A stretch of 64,000 nucleotides of DNA from Oreohelix idahoensis (taxonomy: Eukaryota > Mollusca > Gastropoda > Stylommatophora > Oreohelicidae): assembly GCA_024509875.1 (NCBI GenBank), contig JAMPIV010019866.1, forward strand, positions 1-64,000, written 5' to 3'. Position numbers and translations under genes: made by a program. The first letter of the stretch is position 1. Each line of letters begins with the position of its first letter. Under the pieces are notes generated by a model, which was not told the origin of the DNA, made no database searches, and worked only from the letters and a program-made list of their open reading frames with translations. Of this stretch, positions 1 through 12,100 are shown piece after piece.

Positions 1-1007
1 GGTAGACCGCGCCTCAGGAGTGTGCAACGATGAAAATGCAACAAGAGTGAAGAAAAATCATTTGACAGGATCTGAAAAATGGACAATTGTGGATGATAGC
101 TGTAGTAGAGTAAACTAAATGAGAAGAAAACAAGTTTATAGAAATTTTACACAACAGGAATGAACATGAGAAAAGTTGTGTGCATGCTGGGATCCGCGAC
201 TTGGTTGACACGTGGAACAGAAGGCAAACGAGGGTAAATTGCTCTGTCAACAGTTGCTCAAAAAAAGTGGTCAGTCAAAAAATTTTTTTGGAGGACCACA
301 TGGTGACTGGTAGATGAGACTTGGGTACACCAATATGACCCCGAATCCAAAATTGCCAGCATGCAATGGGAAAACCCCGGGCTCCCCCAACAACCTGTCA
401 AGCCGAGTGCTCTTGTTGTGGTAGATGCGCAGGAAATCTGCAGGTAAAGTGAAATTGCTGACTGTTTTTTTGGGACGGCAAAGGTGTCCCCACCTTTTGA
501 AAGATTATCTGCCTCTTGGCAACACACAATTTAATGGACAGTTACTATGCAGATCTTCTCACAAAACTAGAAAGGTATTGTGACCAGGAAACGAGGGGTG
601 ATAACGCGCACTAAAAAATCTTCCTTGCTTCAGAACAACGCGCCCTCTCACAAAGCACGGGCTTGTGCAGCTAGCAGCCAACGATTTGAATATTGAAATT
701 TTTCCACACCCACCATATTCTCCAGATTTGGCTCCATCAGACTTTTTTCTATTCCCAAATCTTAAAAAACAGCTAAAAGGAAATCATTTTGACAGCGAAG
801 AAGAGGTTATACTGGCATGTGATGACTGGTTTAGTTTGAAAAATAGGGTGTTCTACTCCCAAGGTCTTTTCAAGGTCAAGCAGAGATGGCAGAAGTGTGT
901 CAATTCAGACGGTGGCTATATTGAAAAGGAATAACAACTATACAAAATTTCAGCTCTCTGTGACATGTCCTTCATGGTCAGGCCCAAGACTTATGTCAAT
1001 CCCCTTG
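1..1007 (+). pseudogene. mariner-type transposase relic, 5' end cut by window
   Basis: Plus-strand pieces of a Tc1/mariner-family DDE transposase occur in order but in shifting frames. They are GRPR (position 3), DETWVHQYDPES (about 315-355), QNNAPSHKA (about 632-655) and a clean C-terminal frame 665-934 with HPPYSPDLAPSDFFLF. The family's second catalytic Asp sits in an HDNA motif, which here reads QNNA, so that residue is replaced by Asn. Stops and frameshifts interrupt the rest. The sequence at 982-1007 (CCCAAGACTTATGTC onward) followed by TA looks like the right terminal inverted repeat. The left end is outside the window. The element is dead. Confidence 0.8.
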
Positions 1008-1254
1008 TATTTTTACATTTTAGTAATAGTTTAGATTGTTGTATTGTTCAGAAAAATGGCTGTGTCCATACTGGTATGCATTTAATATTGATTGGAGGTT
1101 TATTTATAGTCAATCCATATTGATCTGGGGGAAGCCTACCACGGTAAACTACTGGCTGGGCAGGCGTGGGTATGCAAAGTTTGGAAAGCATCCATATTTT
1201 TTTTTATATGTTAGCGTTTCTTTTTTGTAATATAGTGTTTTATTAAATTTTTTT

Positions 1255-1720
1255 TATTTTTGGGGACCTACAAGATTTTCTTCACTCATTTCTACCTTGT
1301 AGTTTTTGCAATATGTCTTAATGTTTTGCCTGTGCTGGTCATATTTCTTGCAGCCGACCAGAAAGTATCTAATTGTATTTGGTTCTTGACACTCTTCACT
1401 ATAGGTTCCTCTAGCATAAAATATCCAGTTCCAAGCTTAAGCCATAGAAATGTTTTTATCAATTAGTATTTTTCGTTCATCTTGTATTTGACATTTTTTG
1501 CTTGGTTTTTTCAGGACTTTATATGAGTGTCTCTCTTTTTTGCTTTGGTCCCATGCTATTATCCATTCATTGTTTATTGCTTGTGCAATTAAGCTCTTAA
1601 TTTCAAATTTCCCAAGGCCTACTTCAATTTTGTTACAACTAGTTCTTCCTTGTTTGGCTTCCCTGTCCACAAGCTCATTTCCTGCTATACCAACATGTGC
1701 TGGTATCCTTGTTTAGTGTG
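1255..1720 (-). pseudogene. LINE-F (RNase H-encoding LINE) C-terminal fragment
   Basis: The minus-strand frame encodes VDREAKQGRTSC... with an upstream ...HVGIAGNE-like sequence, the end of an RNase H domain. Below it lies a degraded zinc-type ending (CKKYDQHR). This is the usual C-terminal layout of LINEs that carry RNase H. It has no start, several stops, and is old. Confidence 0.6.
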
Positions 1721-1739
1721 ACACTGCATCCTGTGGTGT

Positions 1740-2120
1740 GTAGAAATGTATTTTTATTTCTTCGCTCCTATCCAGCTAATTTATATGAAACCAAACATCA
1801 CAATAAAGATAATTAACTACCATTTTATGAAATAAAGTGCCAAGCCACATTAGCATTACAATTCAGCATGAGATCCGGTTTGTTCAACACATGATTTCAC
1901 AGCAGGCTGTAATTTTTGCAGTTTCCTGTAATGTCAATTTATTGGCCATTTTCAATTTTATTTTATTTCTGGTAATAAAAAAATAATAATTTAAAAAAAA
2001 AACTGAATTGTCAAATGAGTTATTTCTTGTTGTTTTGAAAATTGTTTCATGTATATCCAGTGGATAAGAGTGAGGATATTCACATTTAAAAATAAGATGT
2101 GATTTTTCAATCGCCCTGTA
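1740..2120. mobile_element. MITE-M copy (long-TIR non-autonomous DNA element)
   Basis: This copy is homologous to segments at 15440-15838, 17328-17645, 34240-35021 and 63680-63847. The right end reads GATTTTTCAATCGCCCTGTA, matching the terminus TAYAGGGTGATT of the 34.2-kb copy in reverse. The internal signatures include TTATTGGCCATTTTC and an A-rich centre. The left terminus is degenerate. Confidence 0.65.
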
Positions 2121-2269
2121 TTAACATTGCAGGATAAGCCTGTGTATTTTAACTGAATTTCTGCCATTTCTTATGACAAAAGCAGTTCAGTAGCTCCTCC
2201 CCTTAACCCAGATGTTGAGCTACAGACTGGTTCTTCTTAGCTCATTCACTTCAAGCAAGCACAACATAC
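2121..2269. other. Unassigned intronic DNA
   Basis: This is short AT-rich sequence between MITE-M and the minisatellite. I see no gene or recognisable element. Confidence 0.5.
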
Positions 2270-3071
2270 ATAACACAAATTAAAATTGCAACAACATTTA
2301 CCTACCTACAGTGCAAATCAGTTTAAAGTTACAACAACATTTTGCTGCCTACAGTGCAAACCAGTTTTAAGATAAAACAACATTTACCTGCCTATAGTGC
2401 AAACTAGTTTAAAGTTATAACAAAATTACCTGTCTACAGTGTAAACCAGTTTAAAGTTACAAGTTTTGCTGCCTACAGTGCAAACCAGGTTAAAGTTGCA
2501 ACATACACAGCACAAACTAAAGTTGCAACACATTTACCTGCCTACAGTGGAAACCAGTTTAAAGTTATAACAAAATTACCTGTCTACAGTGCAAACCAGT
2601 TTAAAGTTACAACAAATTTTGCTGCCTACAGTGCAAACCAGTTTAAAGTTACAGCATACACAGCACAAAATGAAGCTACAACATTTACCTGTTTACAGTG
2701 CAAGCCAGTTCAAAGTTACAACATTACCTGCCTACAGAGCAAACCAGTTTAAAGTTACAACATATATAGCACAAAATAAAGTTACAACAACATTTACCCA
2801 TCTACAATGCAATCCAGTTTAAAATTACAACAAAATTACCTGTCTACAGTGGAAACCAGTTTAAAGTTACAACAAATACAGCAAATACTAAAATTACATT
2901 TTACAACATTTACCTACCTACAGTGCAAATCATCGTTACAACAAATTTTGCTGCCTACTGTGCAAACCAGTTTAAAGTTACAACAAGCAAAGCCTATACT
3001 AAAATTACAACAACATTTACCTGTCTACAGTGCAAACCAGTTTAAAGTTGCAACAACATTTAGCTGCCTAC
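2270..3071. repeat. Irregular minisatellite abutting the splice donor of exon 14
   Basis: Some 18 degenerate units are built from the blocks TACAGTGCAAACCAGTTTAA, AGTTACAACAA and CATTTACCTGCC. Unit length varies from about 35 to 60 bp because sub-blocks are shuffled. The last unit reads directly into the exon 14 donor (plus strand GCTGCCTAC then CTCAG). On the gene strand most units carry AG-GTAAAT or TGTAGGCAG, so the array is rich in donor-like sites. Confidence 0.9.
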
Positions 3072-3183
3072 CTCAGAAAAATGGTCAGAAACCAAGATAA
3101 TGAGATCATGCTGAGAAGGCCCAAGTTTTCCAATTTGTTATGAAGAGTGGGAAGATAATCATAGATCAGGTCCTCAAACACAC
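3072..3183 (-). CDS. TBC1D9-like: TBC1D9-like exon 14: TBC domain
   Basis: 112 nt. Acceptor CCTGCTTTCAG, donor GTAGGCAG. It reads (G)[36 protein letters not shown] and ends AG. The family has GVFEEL...Y.P.L......L.....[13 protein letters not shown] long minisatellite starts at its donor. The next exon (VMPFES...VVDCFF...) is not visible down to position 1, so the gene continues beyond the left edge. Confidence 0.93.
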
Positions 3184-6100
3184 CTGAAAGCAGGTGAGCA
3201 AAACAATCATTTAAGTTTTCTGCAACTGGTCAGCGTTGACATACACAGCAACAGATAAATACTTCAGTCAATGCAATGAGTGTTGTTAGTTTCATTAGCA
3301 TGTTTAGGTCAATCATCATTTTCCTCTGTGCTCCTTACAGAGCATGGAGCACCATTGCAGTTGGTCATGCAGGAAGCCTACATCAAGCAGTCACATGCTC
3401 TTGCAATGGTGATTCCTGTTTTACATGATGAAGTTGCCAGCCTCATTTACAACTTCATATTAGTCGGCTTGTACTGATTTGCACCAATGTTTTCACAGTT
3501 GTCTCCCATTTTTTAACTGATTTGCACCAATGTTTTCACAGCTGTCTCCCATTTTTATAAGACAAATGACTTGGCCTTTATTAATTTCCTTAGTAACGGC
3601 CTAGTCTTGATAGAAGAAAAAAAAAGCTAAAAGAAGTTGCAGGAAATAATTGATACAATAGTGACAGAAAATGAAAATAACCTTAATACAGGCAAAAAGA
3701 CAGAAGTAATGGTTATCTTGTAGAAATGACTTCTCCAGAACGTACTGTCAAAGTAAATGGAACAATTTTAAAACAAGTTAACAGATTCAAATACCTAGGC
3801 TTGTTAATAACATCGGATAGCAGATGTATCTCAGAAGTGAAGTGTAAAATATTTCAGGCAAATGCAGGTTCTACAAAATGAAAAGTATAATGCAACAACA
3901 GAAATTGTCAATGGAAGTAAGAAAGAGAGTTCTCCAGTGTTATATAGAACCAATATGCATGGAGGCATATCTGGGGTCATCCTTGGTCATGCTTTAATAT
4001 ATAGATATGGATGTGAACCTCTGTCTGTGAGGCTAATTACACCCTCATTGACTCTTGAAATCATCCACATACTTCCAGGGATTCCCCCTGTGGTGAAACA
4101 TGTTGAGAACTCAGCAATGCACACTAAGCTTGGAGGAGTCACTTGAGCCCCATACGTAACTCTGGCTTTTACGCGGTAGGCTGCATGCAGAAAGGTCTCA
4201 CTATGGGCCCCGTGATAGGCAGGAGGAACTGAGAAGTGGCTCTGTGTAGGATATGACAATTTCTTGGGAGAGCCCAGAACCAGAGCAAAGTATTTTAGCT
4301 CTGCATATTCGGAGAGCTCCCTTGGATGGCGGGGAATGCACAGTATTCCATGTGATTCTTCGTCCTAACTTGGGACCGGATGTGATGATTCTTTAAATGC
4401 AAGCCAAGCTGGAGAAACTGGAGCTCATGACTTCAACTCAACACGTTTCGGAATGGCAGAAAAGCCACGATCTACAGTGTAGTAATACCAAGGACTCTTC
4501 ACCTTGGTATTAGTTGCAAAACAGCAAGAAGCTCAGCAGCCCTAGTTAAACAAACAAAAAAGACAGAACCAATCCTGACGCACAGAAGTGAGTCATGGAC
4601 AATTAGTTTGACATCATGGCATAGAAAGTTTGACATCATGGCATAGCAAGTTTGACATCATGGCATAGAAAGTTTGACATCAGGGCATAGAAAGAAGCAA
4701 ACAACAGAACTGATAAATAGTACTGGAGACAGGAAGCTGTGGAGAGACATGATCATCTACACCACATGGTACCTGAAGACTGAAGAAAATAATCTCCTAT
4801 GGCTTTCTTGCTTGGAAGGAAAGCAGTAGTACTTTTTCATTCTCAGACTGAAGCCCGAGGCCTGGGCACCACAACTGCAACAACAACAACAATGAGATGA
4901 ATACTTCCTTCCTTTTTTTAACTCCTTATACAGCACTCCTGTATACCACTCCTGCAGTAGCCCACATGCAAGAAAGCGCTTATGTGTTCTTACAGTGATG
5001 GTTTTTGCAGCAATCTGTTTAAGATTTGTGTGGTTTTCAGTCACATGTCCTGATGAATACTTGACACATTATAACTGCTGAGTATCTCAAGACAAGCTCA
5101 AAAGCTTTTTGGAACATACAACGTCTGCCTTTCCGGTAATAAAATTACTGTTAATACTTATAAAAAAGGTAAAGGTAGTCCCCATAGTAGATACTGCCAC
5201 AGGGGAGTGAAGAGTTAGAGACTTCACTGTACTAGGTCCAGCATCGAGAGGTGGGGTGATCAGTTCCCTTCCTCGCTGTCTTTTCCTTCCCAAACTCGAA
5301 ATCAAAGTCAGGTACCCATTTGCAGCTGGGTAGACTGGAGCATGATGATACCATGAATCATACCCAGCACCTTAGCTGCGAGAGTCCAGCGCTCTAACCA
5401 ATCTGTCAATCGGACGTTAATACTTAAAAATCCCTAATGTCCAACTGATGAAAAAGACATGACAAATATGAGTGAAACAAGAAGTGAGGTAAAGATGCTG
5501 ACACTGGATAGGATGCACACTGAGGCAACCTGATGATAGCACTACAAGGCAGTCTGGAATTCCCAAGGTAAAGAAAACACAGCAAGAACAAAACAGCACA
5601 TGAAGACTGTGATATTTTCATGCTACCTTGGCCTCACAATTTAACTTTAGTAATTCCACAGCAGCTGGCTCTGAACATCCACTGAGAAATGACACAGATT
5701 ATGAGAATAAATGTAGCAAATGATATCCAGATTGTATAAGGAGAAACACCTCTGCAAGATATTAACTCATAAACATTATCTTGGCAGCAATATAGAAAAA
5801 TCTGGAGGACATGACAGTGATACCAATGTAAGAATATAGACAGCAAGACAGACTTTCAAAGCATTGGGAAATGTAAGGAAATCAAAAGAAATCAAGTCCA
5901 ACATCAAAATAGGAATTTTCAACTCATCTGGCAATTTTAAGGCTGTGAAACACGTGGAACAACAAAAACAACAGACTTTCCTAAATAAGTGCTTGTGCAG
6001 AACAGAAGGATTAAAATTGGTATGACAAGGTCGCTATTTGTGAAACTGATGACAAGAACCAGACAAATAACAGTGACATAAGAAGTGAGGAAAAAGATGT

Positions 6101-9100
6101 TGACATCAGATAGGATGTACCTTGACGCAACCAGATAATAACATTACAAGGCTGTCTGGGGTTCTCAAGGTGAAGAAAACAGAGCGGGAGCAAAAGGTAC
6201 ATGGAGAAGACCACTGGAGACAGACTTTAAAAAAGGATGAACAATTTGAGAGAATGGCACAAGACATGAGGGCTTGGTGTGAACTGACTGAAAGACAAAG
6301 CTCCACAAGAGCTGAAGAGCAATAAAGATCATAAGATTTAGTATCTTCTTTTTCCTCGTACACTCTCAGACGTCTACTTGAATGTTTTCAAAGAAAGCAG
6401 CAGTCAGCTTGAGGCAGATTCAGTATCAATATCTGACTACCAAACTGTTTATACGGAAAACTGCTGAAACTCAGACAGGTACAAAATATATACAGAACCA
6501 AAGAATGAAATAGTCTATGCACATGATTAGAATACAATAAGAACAACAAGCAGTGTAAAGTTTCCATACCAGGACATGAGGACGAGATGAAAGACAACGC
6601 TTGAGGAAGAGGTGGCTCAGTGACATTGTTGAAATATTCCATAAATGGGTTAACTTACTTACTTACTTAGTCGTTCCCCTTCTACCGTGAGGTGTAGAGG
6701 TTTGGAAGAGAGAGCGCCAGACCATTCTATCAGCTGTCTTCTTCCTGGCCTGGTTCCATTCAAGTCCTCGGTCCTTCAAAGATTGTCTAATGTTGTCCTC
6801 CCAGCGAACTCTGGGTCGTCCTGGAGGTCTGGATCCCTGGCTCTTTGTTTCCCATGCTTGTCGTGGTAGCCGATCTTCTCCCATTCTGCAGACATGGCCA
6901 AACCATCTTAGTTGGGACTGTTCTATTTGGGTCTGCAGCGGATGGGATTTCAGGCCTTGACGTATCGTCTGGTTGCGGACCATGTCTCTTCTTGTTACTT
7001 CAACCACTTTCCTCAGATACCTCATTTCTGAGGTTTGGATCTGGCTTTTGTGGGTTGTAGTCATTGCCCACGACTCGCATCCATATGTCAAAACTGGGAC
7101 ATAGGTGGAGCGGTATACAGCCATCTTCGTTTTCTTACCAACCTCTTTCTTGCTGAGGAATCCACGATTTATGGCCTGAAAAAGTCTCCCAGCCGCTGCT
7201 TTTCGAATGGCCAACTCTTCTTTGATACCTCCCTTTCGGTCTATAATAGCTCCGAGATATTTAAAGTGGTCGACCTGCTCCAGGACCTGTTCTCCCAACT
7301 TAATCTGATGTTTTCTTTCTTCTCGTGATATCACCATGGATTTTGTTTTAGAGCTGCTTATGACCATCCCTCTCTTCTCCAGCTCTTCCTTCCAGACTTG
7401 CAAGTTGGATTGGAGATGTGCCTCTGATTTAGCAATCAGGGCAACATCATCAGCAAATGCCAGCTCCGAAATATAGACCTGTCTCATCTTCCAGTACCCC
7501 ACTGAATACTTTCTTGTTCTCTCCTTACATGCCTTGATGACATCGTCCATGAGGAGTATGAAAAGATAAGGTGACAGGATATCACCTTGTCTTACACCAG
7601 TGGTGGTCCTGAACTCTTCTGACTTATGGTTTGCTGTCCTCACATAATTTCTGCAAGACTTGTAGAAGCTCTGTATAGCATGAATCAGAGGTGCTGGAAT
7701 ATTCTTCCTTGCCAAACAGTCCCAAAGTTTGCTCCAGGGGACTCTGTCAAACGCCTTTTCCAGATCTATGAAACAAAGATGGATCTCACTCTTATACTCA
7801 AGGGCCTTTTCACTCAACTGTCTGAGTGTGAAGATTAGGTCTTGAGTACTTCGGTTTGCTCGGAATCCGCACTGGACCTCATCCAATTGTGGCTCAGCTA
7901 GGCGTCGGAGTCTCTGCTCTAGGATTCTAGAGTAGATTTTACCAGGGACACTGAGAAGGGATATGCCTCTATGGTTTCCACATTGTCGATTGTCACCCTT
8001 TTTGAAAAATTGGTGTTATGATGGCAATCTCCCAATCCTTTGGTATGGTCTTGTTGCACCATGCTGCCTGTAGGACCTTTAAGAGTAACAGGTCGCCTGA
8101 TGCTCCCATGTACTTAACCATTTCTGGTGTTATACCATCATGCCCTGCTGCTTTGCCCATCTTGATTTTCTCTAGTGCTGCCCTCAGTTCTTCCATCTTT
8201 ATGTCATCTTCACCATCATTGGTTTTCTCTTCTGTGCTAGTGGTTATCATTTCTGTTGCTTCACCATGCTCACCATAAATTTGAGAGGGCATTGTTTTTC
8301 CTTCCTCATGTTCTTTACATAAATGGGTTAACAATCAACACTTCTATCTGGCATAGCCAAAAGTTTTACAGAATCCTCTCAGGAGTCTTATTTATGACAT
8401 AACAATGTTTAAAGAATGAAAAAAAGGTACAATTATACTGTAAAGATGAAATTGAAAAATATGTGACTCTATTAGCACACAAATATAACACTTGCAAGCT
8501 TTTACACAATTTCCTTCTTTCTTTAGCTCCTTACAGAGAATGCAGCCACCACAACAACTGGCTTCCTTGCAGGAAACCTGCATCATGTGCTCCTGTGGCA
8601 GTGGTTTCTGTAGCATTTTGTTCTACAGGATGAAGATGCCAGCCTTATGCACAACCTCATATGAATCTGTCACCTTTTACAGCATGTCTGCCAGAGCTGT
8701 AGTCCTATTCATTCTTTGTCTCTTTCCCCCCCCCCCCCCCAGGAGGTAGACGAGGCCGTCCTTAGTTTCACATCATATAATATTACATTCATGGGATATC
8801 ATTATGATAGAAACATTTTGAAATAAGGAATATAATCAAATCTTTAGAAGGAAACCTTCAGTCCCGTCGTATATTAAAACTGTAATGTTTCTATAACTAC
8901 ACAAGTTCCATACCTTGATCTATCAGACGTTTCTAAAACTACACAAGTTCCATACCTTGATCTATCAGACGTTTCTAAAACTACACAAGTTCCATACCTT
9001 GATCTATCAGGGGGGGAGACCCAAAGATGCAGCAATAGAGAATGCAGTCAGCGACCCATAGCTAGACTGCTTGTGTCAGGGTCAGTGAACCAGAGATGAC

Positions 9101-12100
9101 CAAGACCCTACTCCACCTCCAAGTGGTGGTCCTGGACACAGGCTGCATCACTGCAGTCTGGCTGAGAGAGTAGGGATCGAAGTGGGAAGGCAAACCCTGT
9201 CCCAAAAATGCCGTACTGAAGTCGGATGTGTCAGCCGAAAGGTGCAGATATCGCACCTTCACTGTAAACGGACACAACACAACCAACAGCCTTTTCAGGA
9301 CGAACGAGGAAGAAGAAGAAGAAGATCTATCAGACATATCTATAACTACACAAGCTCCATACCTTGATCTATCAGAGCGCCTACCACTTTGGTGTTATAG
9401 TAATCAGGTAACAGCCTCTCACAGATTGCAGTAAGAAGCCAAAATGCTTCCTCCTCACTAACATACAGAAGTAAAACACTGCATACTATGTTCATCGCCT
9501 GACAGTAACCTGAAACAGGAAACAAAGTTTGCCATTGTTACTCTGTGCTGAGCATTTTGTTCTTGGAGAAGACAACTGTGAACGCTGAAGATGTTTTTCA
9601 CTTCTCCATATTATAGTAAAAAAGATCAAAAACCAAATACTGTTATAAGGGAGTTAAGCATTCTTCTTCTTCTTTTATCCTTAGCCGCCGACCGTCAAAG
9701 CAGTCAGTGGCCATTACGCCTGGTGGCATCTTGATTCCACTTTGCTCGGTCGGTGGCCATCCTTCGTACAGTGCCCCAACTCTGGTTCATTCTTTGCATC
9801 TCAGCCTCCACAGTCCACTGCCATGTTGTTTTCGGTCGGCCTCTCTTTCGTTTTCCTTCCGGGGTCCTTAGCATAGCTGTTCTTGTGATGGCATCGGGGT
9901 CTCTTCTGAGGACATGGCCAACCCAATTCCAGCATCTGCCAGTTATGATGTTGTGCATGTCCTCTTGCTTGCTCTGATCCGAGTAAGCAGTTCTTGGTTG
10001 GTTATGGTATTCGGCCAAAAGATTTGGAAAATTTTTCTTAGGCAGGTTGTGTGGAAAGAGGACAATTTTGTCATTTCCTTCTCTGTTACTCTCCAGCATT
10101 CCGCACCATAGAGAAGCACAGAAAGCACACAGCTCTCATATAGTCTTAATTTTGTGTTCGTGGTTGTCGTTTCCATAACTTCGTTTCTTTTTACATAGAC
10201 AGGGGTGTCAGCCCTATGCTAAAACCCCCAACCTGGAGGACCAGGGTGTCTGCTTTAGTCTGACCCCTGCCCACGCAAACCTGTCCAGCCTGGTAGAACC
10301 TTCCAGGAGTAAAACTCCTGCTGGCATAGCTCTGGGGGTAATCAGGGTACGCAAGCCGCCATACCTCGACAAGGTATTGACACCGGTGATGGCAGTTAAG
10401 TATTAGCAACTATATTATTCTAGGTCTAGCTTTATGAGGTGGGTGGGGGGGGGGAAGAGAAGAGAGGATCAATCAGTTCCTTTCCTCACTGCCTTTGCCT
10501 TCCCTAACTCAAGAGCAAAGTCAAGTACCCATTTCATCATCATCATCAGTTGCCATCTCCACAACGAAGGTTGGCTGTAATGGATCTCCAACGTCTTCTG
10601 TCTCTTGTCTTGGTGGTGCACTCTGATAGACTCATTCCTGTCCATCTTTTGATGTTATCTTCCCACTTATAGCGCTGTCTTCCCCTTGCACGTTTGCCTT
10701 CAACTCTCCCTTCTGTTATGGTCTTCTGAAAGGTGTTATGCCTTTTTATGTGGCCAAAGTATTTTAGCTGCCGAACTTTGACCTCCCTCATTAGTTCTCT
10801 TTTCATACCTAGATTTTCTAGGACCTCCTTATTTGTTTTCATCTCTTTCCATGAGATACGCCCCATTCTTCTATATATCCACATTTCAAGAGCCTCAATT
10901 CTTTCTTCCAAATGCTTATTCATCGTCCATGTTTCTGCACCATACAGAAATGCAGAATATATATAACACTTTATGATTCTCAGTTTTAATTTGTGAGATA
11001 ACTGTTTGGATGTCAGTATATGTTTCATGTTGTTGAATGTAGCTTTGGCCATTCCTATTCTCTTCTTGATTTCTGTTTCACATCTGCCATCTTCTGTTAT
11101 TATATGAACAAGATATACGTAGCTCTTGACTTGTTCCAGGATTTTCCCATTTACGCTTATCTTTAATGTGGGTTTATCGTCTGTTTTGCTAATTATCATA
11201 GTTTTTGTTTTCTCAATATTAATGTCGAGTCCATATTCATGACTTATACTGTTCACTTGCTTCACTAGTTCTTGTAACTCCTGTTCGCTTTCAGCTAACA
11301 ACACGGTATCATCTGCATATCTAAGGTTGTTTATTGACCTTCCACTGATGTTCAGTCCTGGTATTTCCTGTATCTGTTTGAAAATTTTTTCGGTGTATAA
11401 ATTAAATAGGCAGGGGGACAGCACACAGCCTTGTCTGACACCTCTTTTTATGTCTATGTATGGTGAATAATTCCTTCCAGATCTTACTGTGGCAGTTTGC
11501 TCTCAATAAAGGTTACTGAGTATTCTTATACCCTTTCCATCAATACCTATGTCCTCGAGGCATTCAATTATTTTCTCATGATGGACTCTGTCAAAAGCCT
11601 TTTTATAGTCAATGAAGCACATATACATACTTTTTTGGACCTCTGTATATTTTTCTGCTAATATTCTTAGGCAAAATATTGCCTCTCTTGTTCCACTGTT
11701 CCGTCTAAAACCAAACTGTTCTTCTTGGATTTCGCTGTCTACTTTACTTTTTATTCTTTCCTGTATGATTTTGTACCCATTTACAGGACAGTTAACTGAA
11801 GCTTGCTGCTACTAACTTCTGAACCTGGTTACTTTGCTATGTCAGGCAAGGGCTCAATCCTCTCTATTAACTGGACGCTCTCTTTATTATGGTACTCAAA
11901 ATAATTTTCAAGTATTTCTCATTCTTCATTTGCAAAAGAACATAATACATGAGTAGTCATAATCATATGAACATAAATCATGGATATTAATAAAATAAAC
12001 AAGAAGATCACTCTAGGCCACAGACATATTGTTTAACAGTAGAACACTGATGAAGATGTCCAAACAAAGGCAACATTTTTAAACATCAGAAAAGAGTTCA

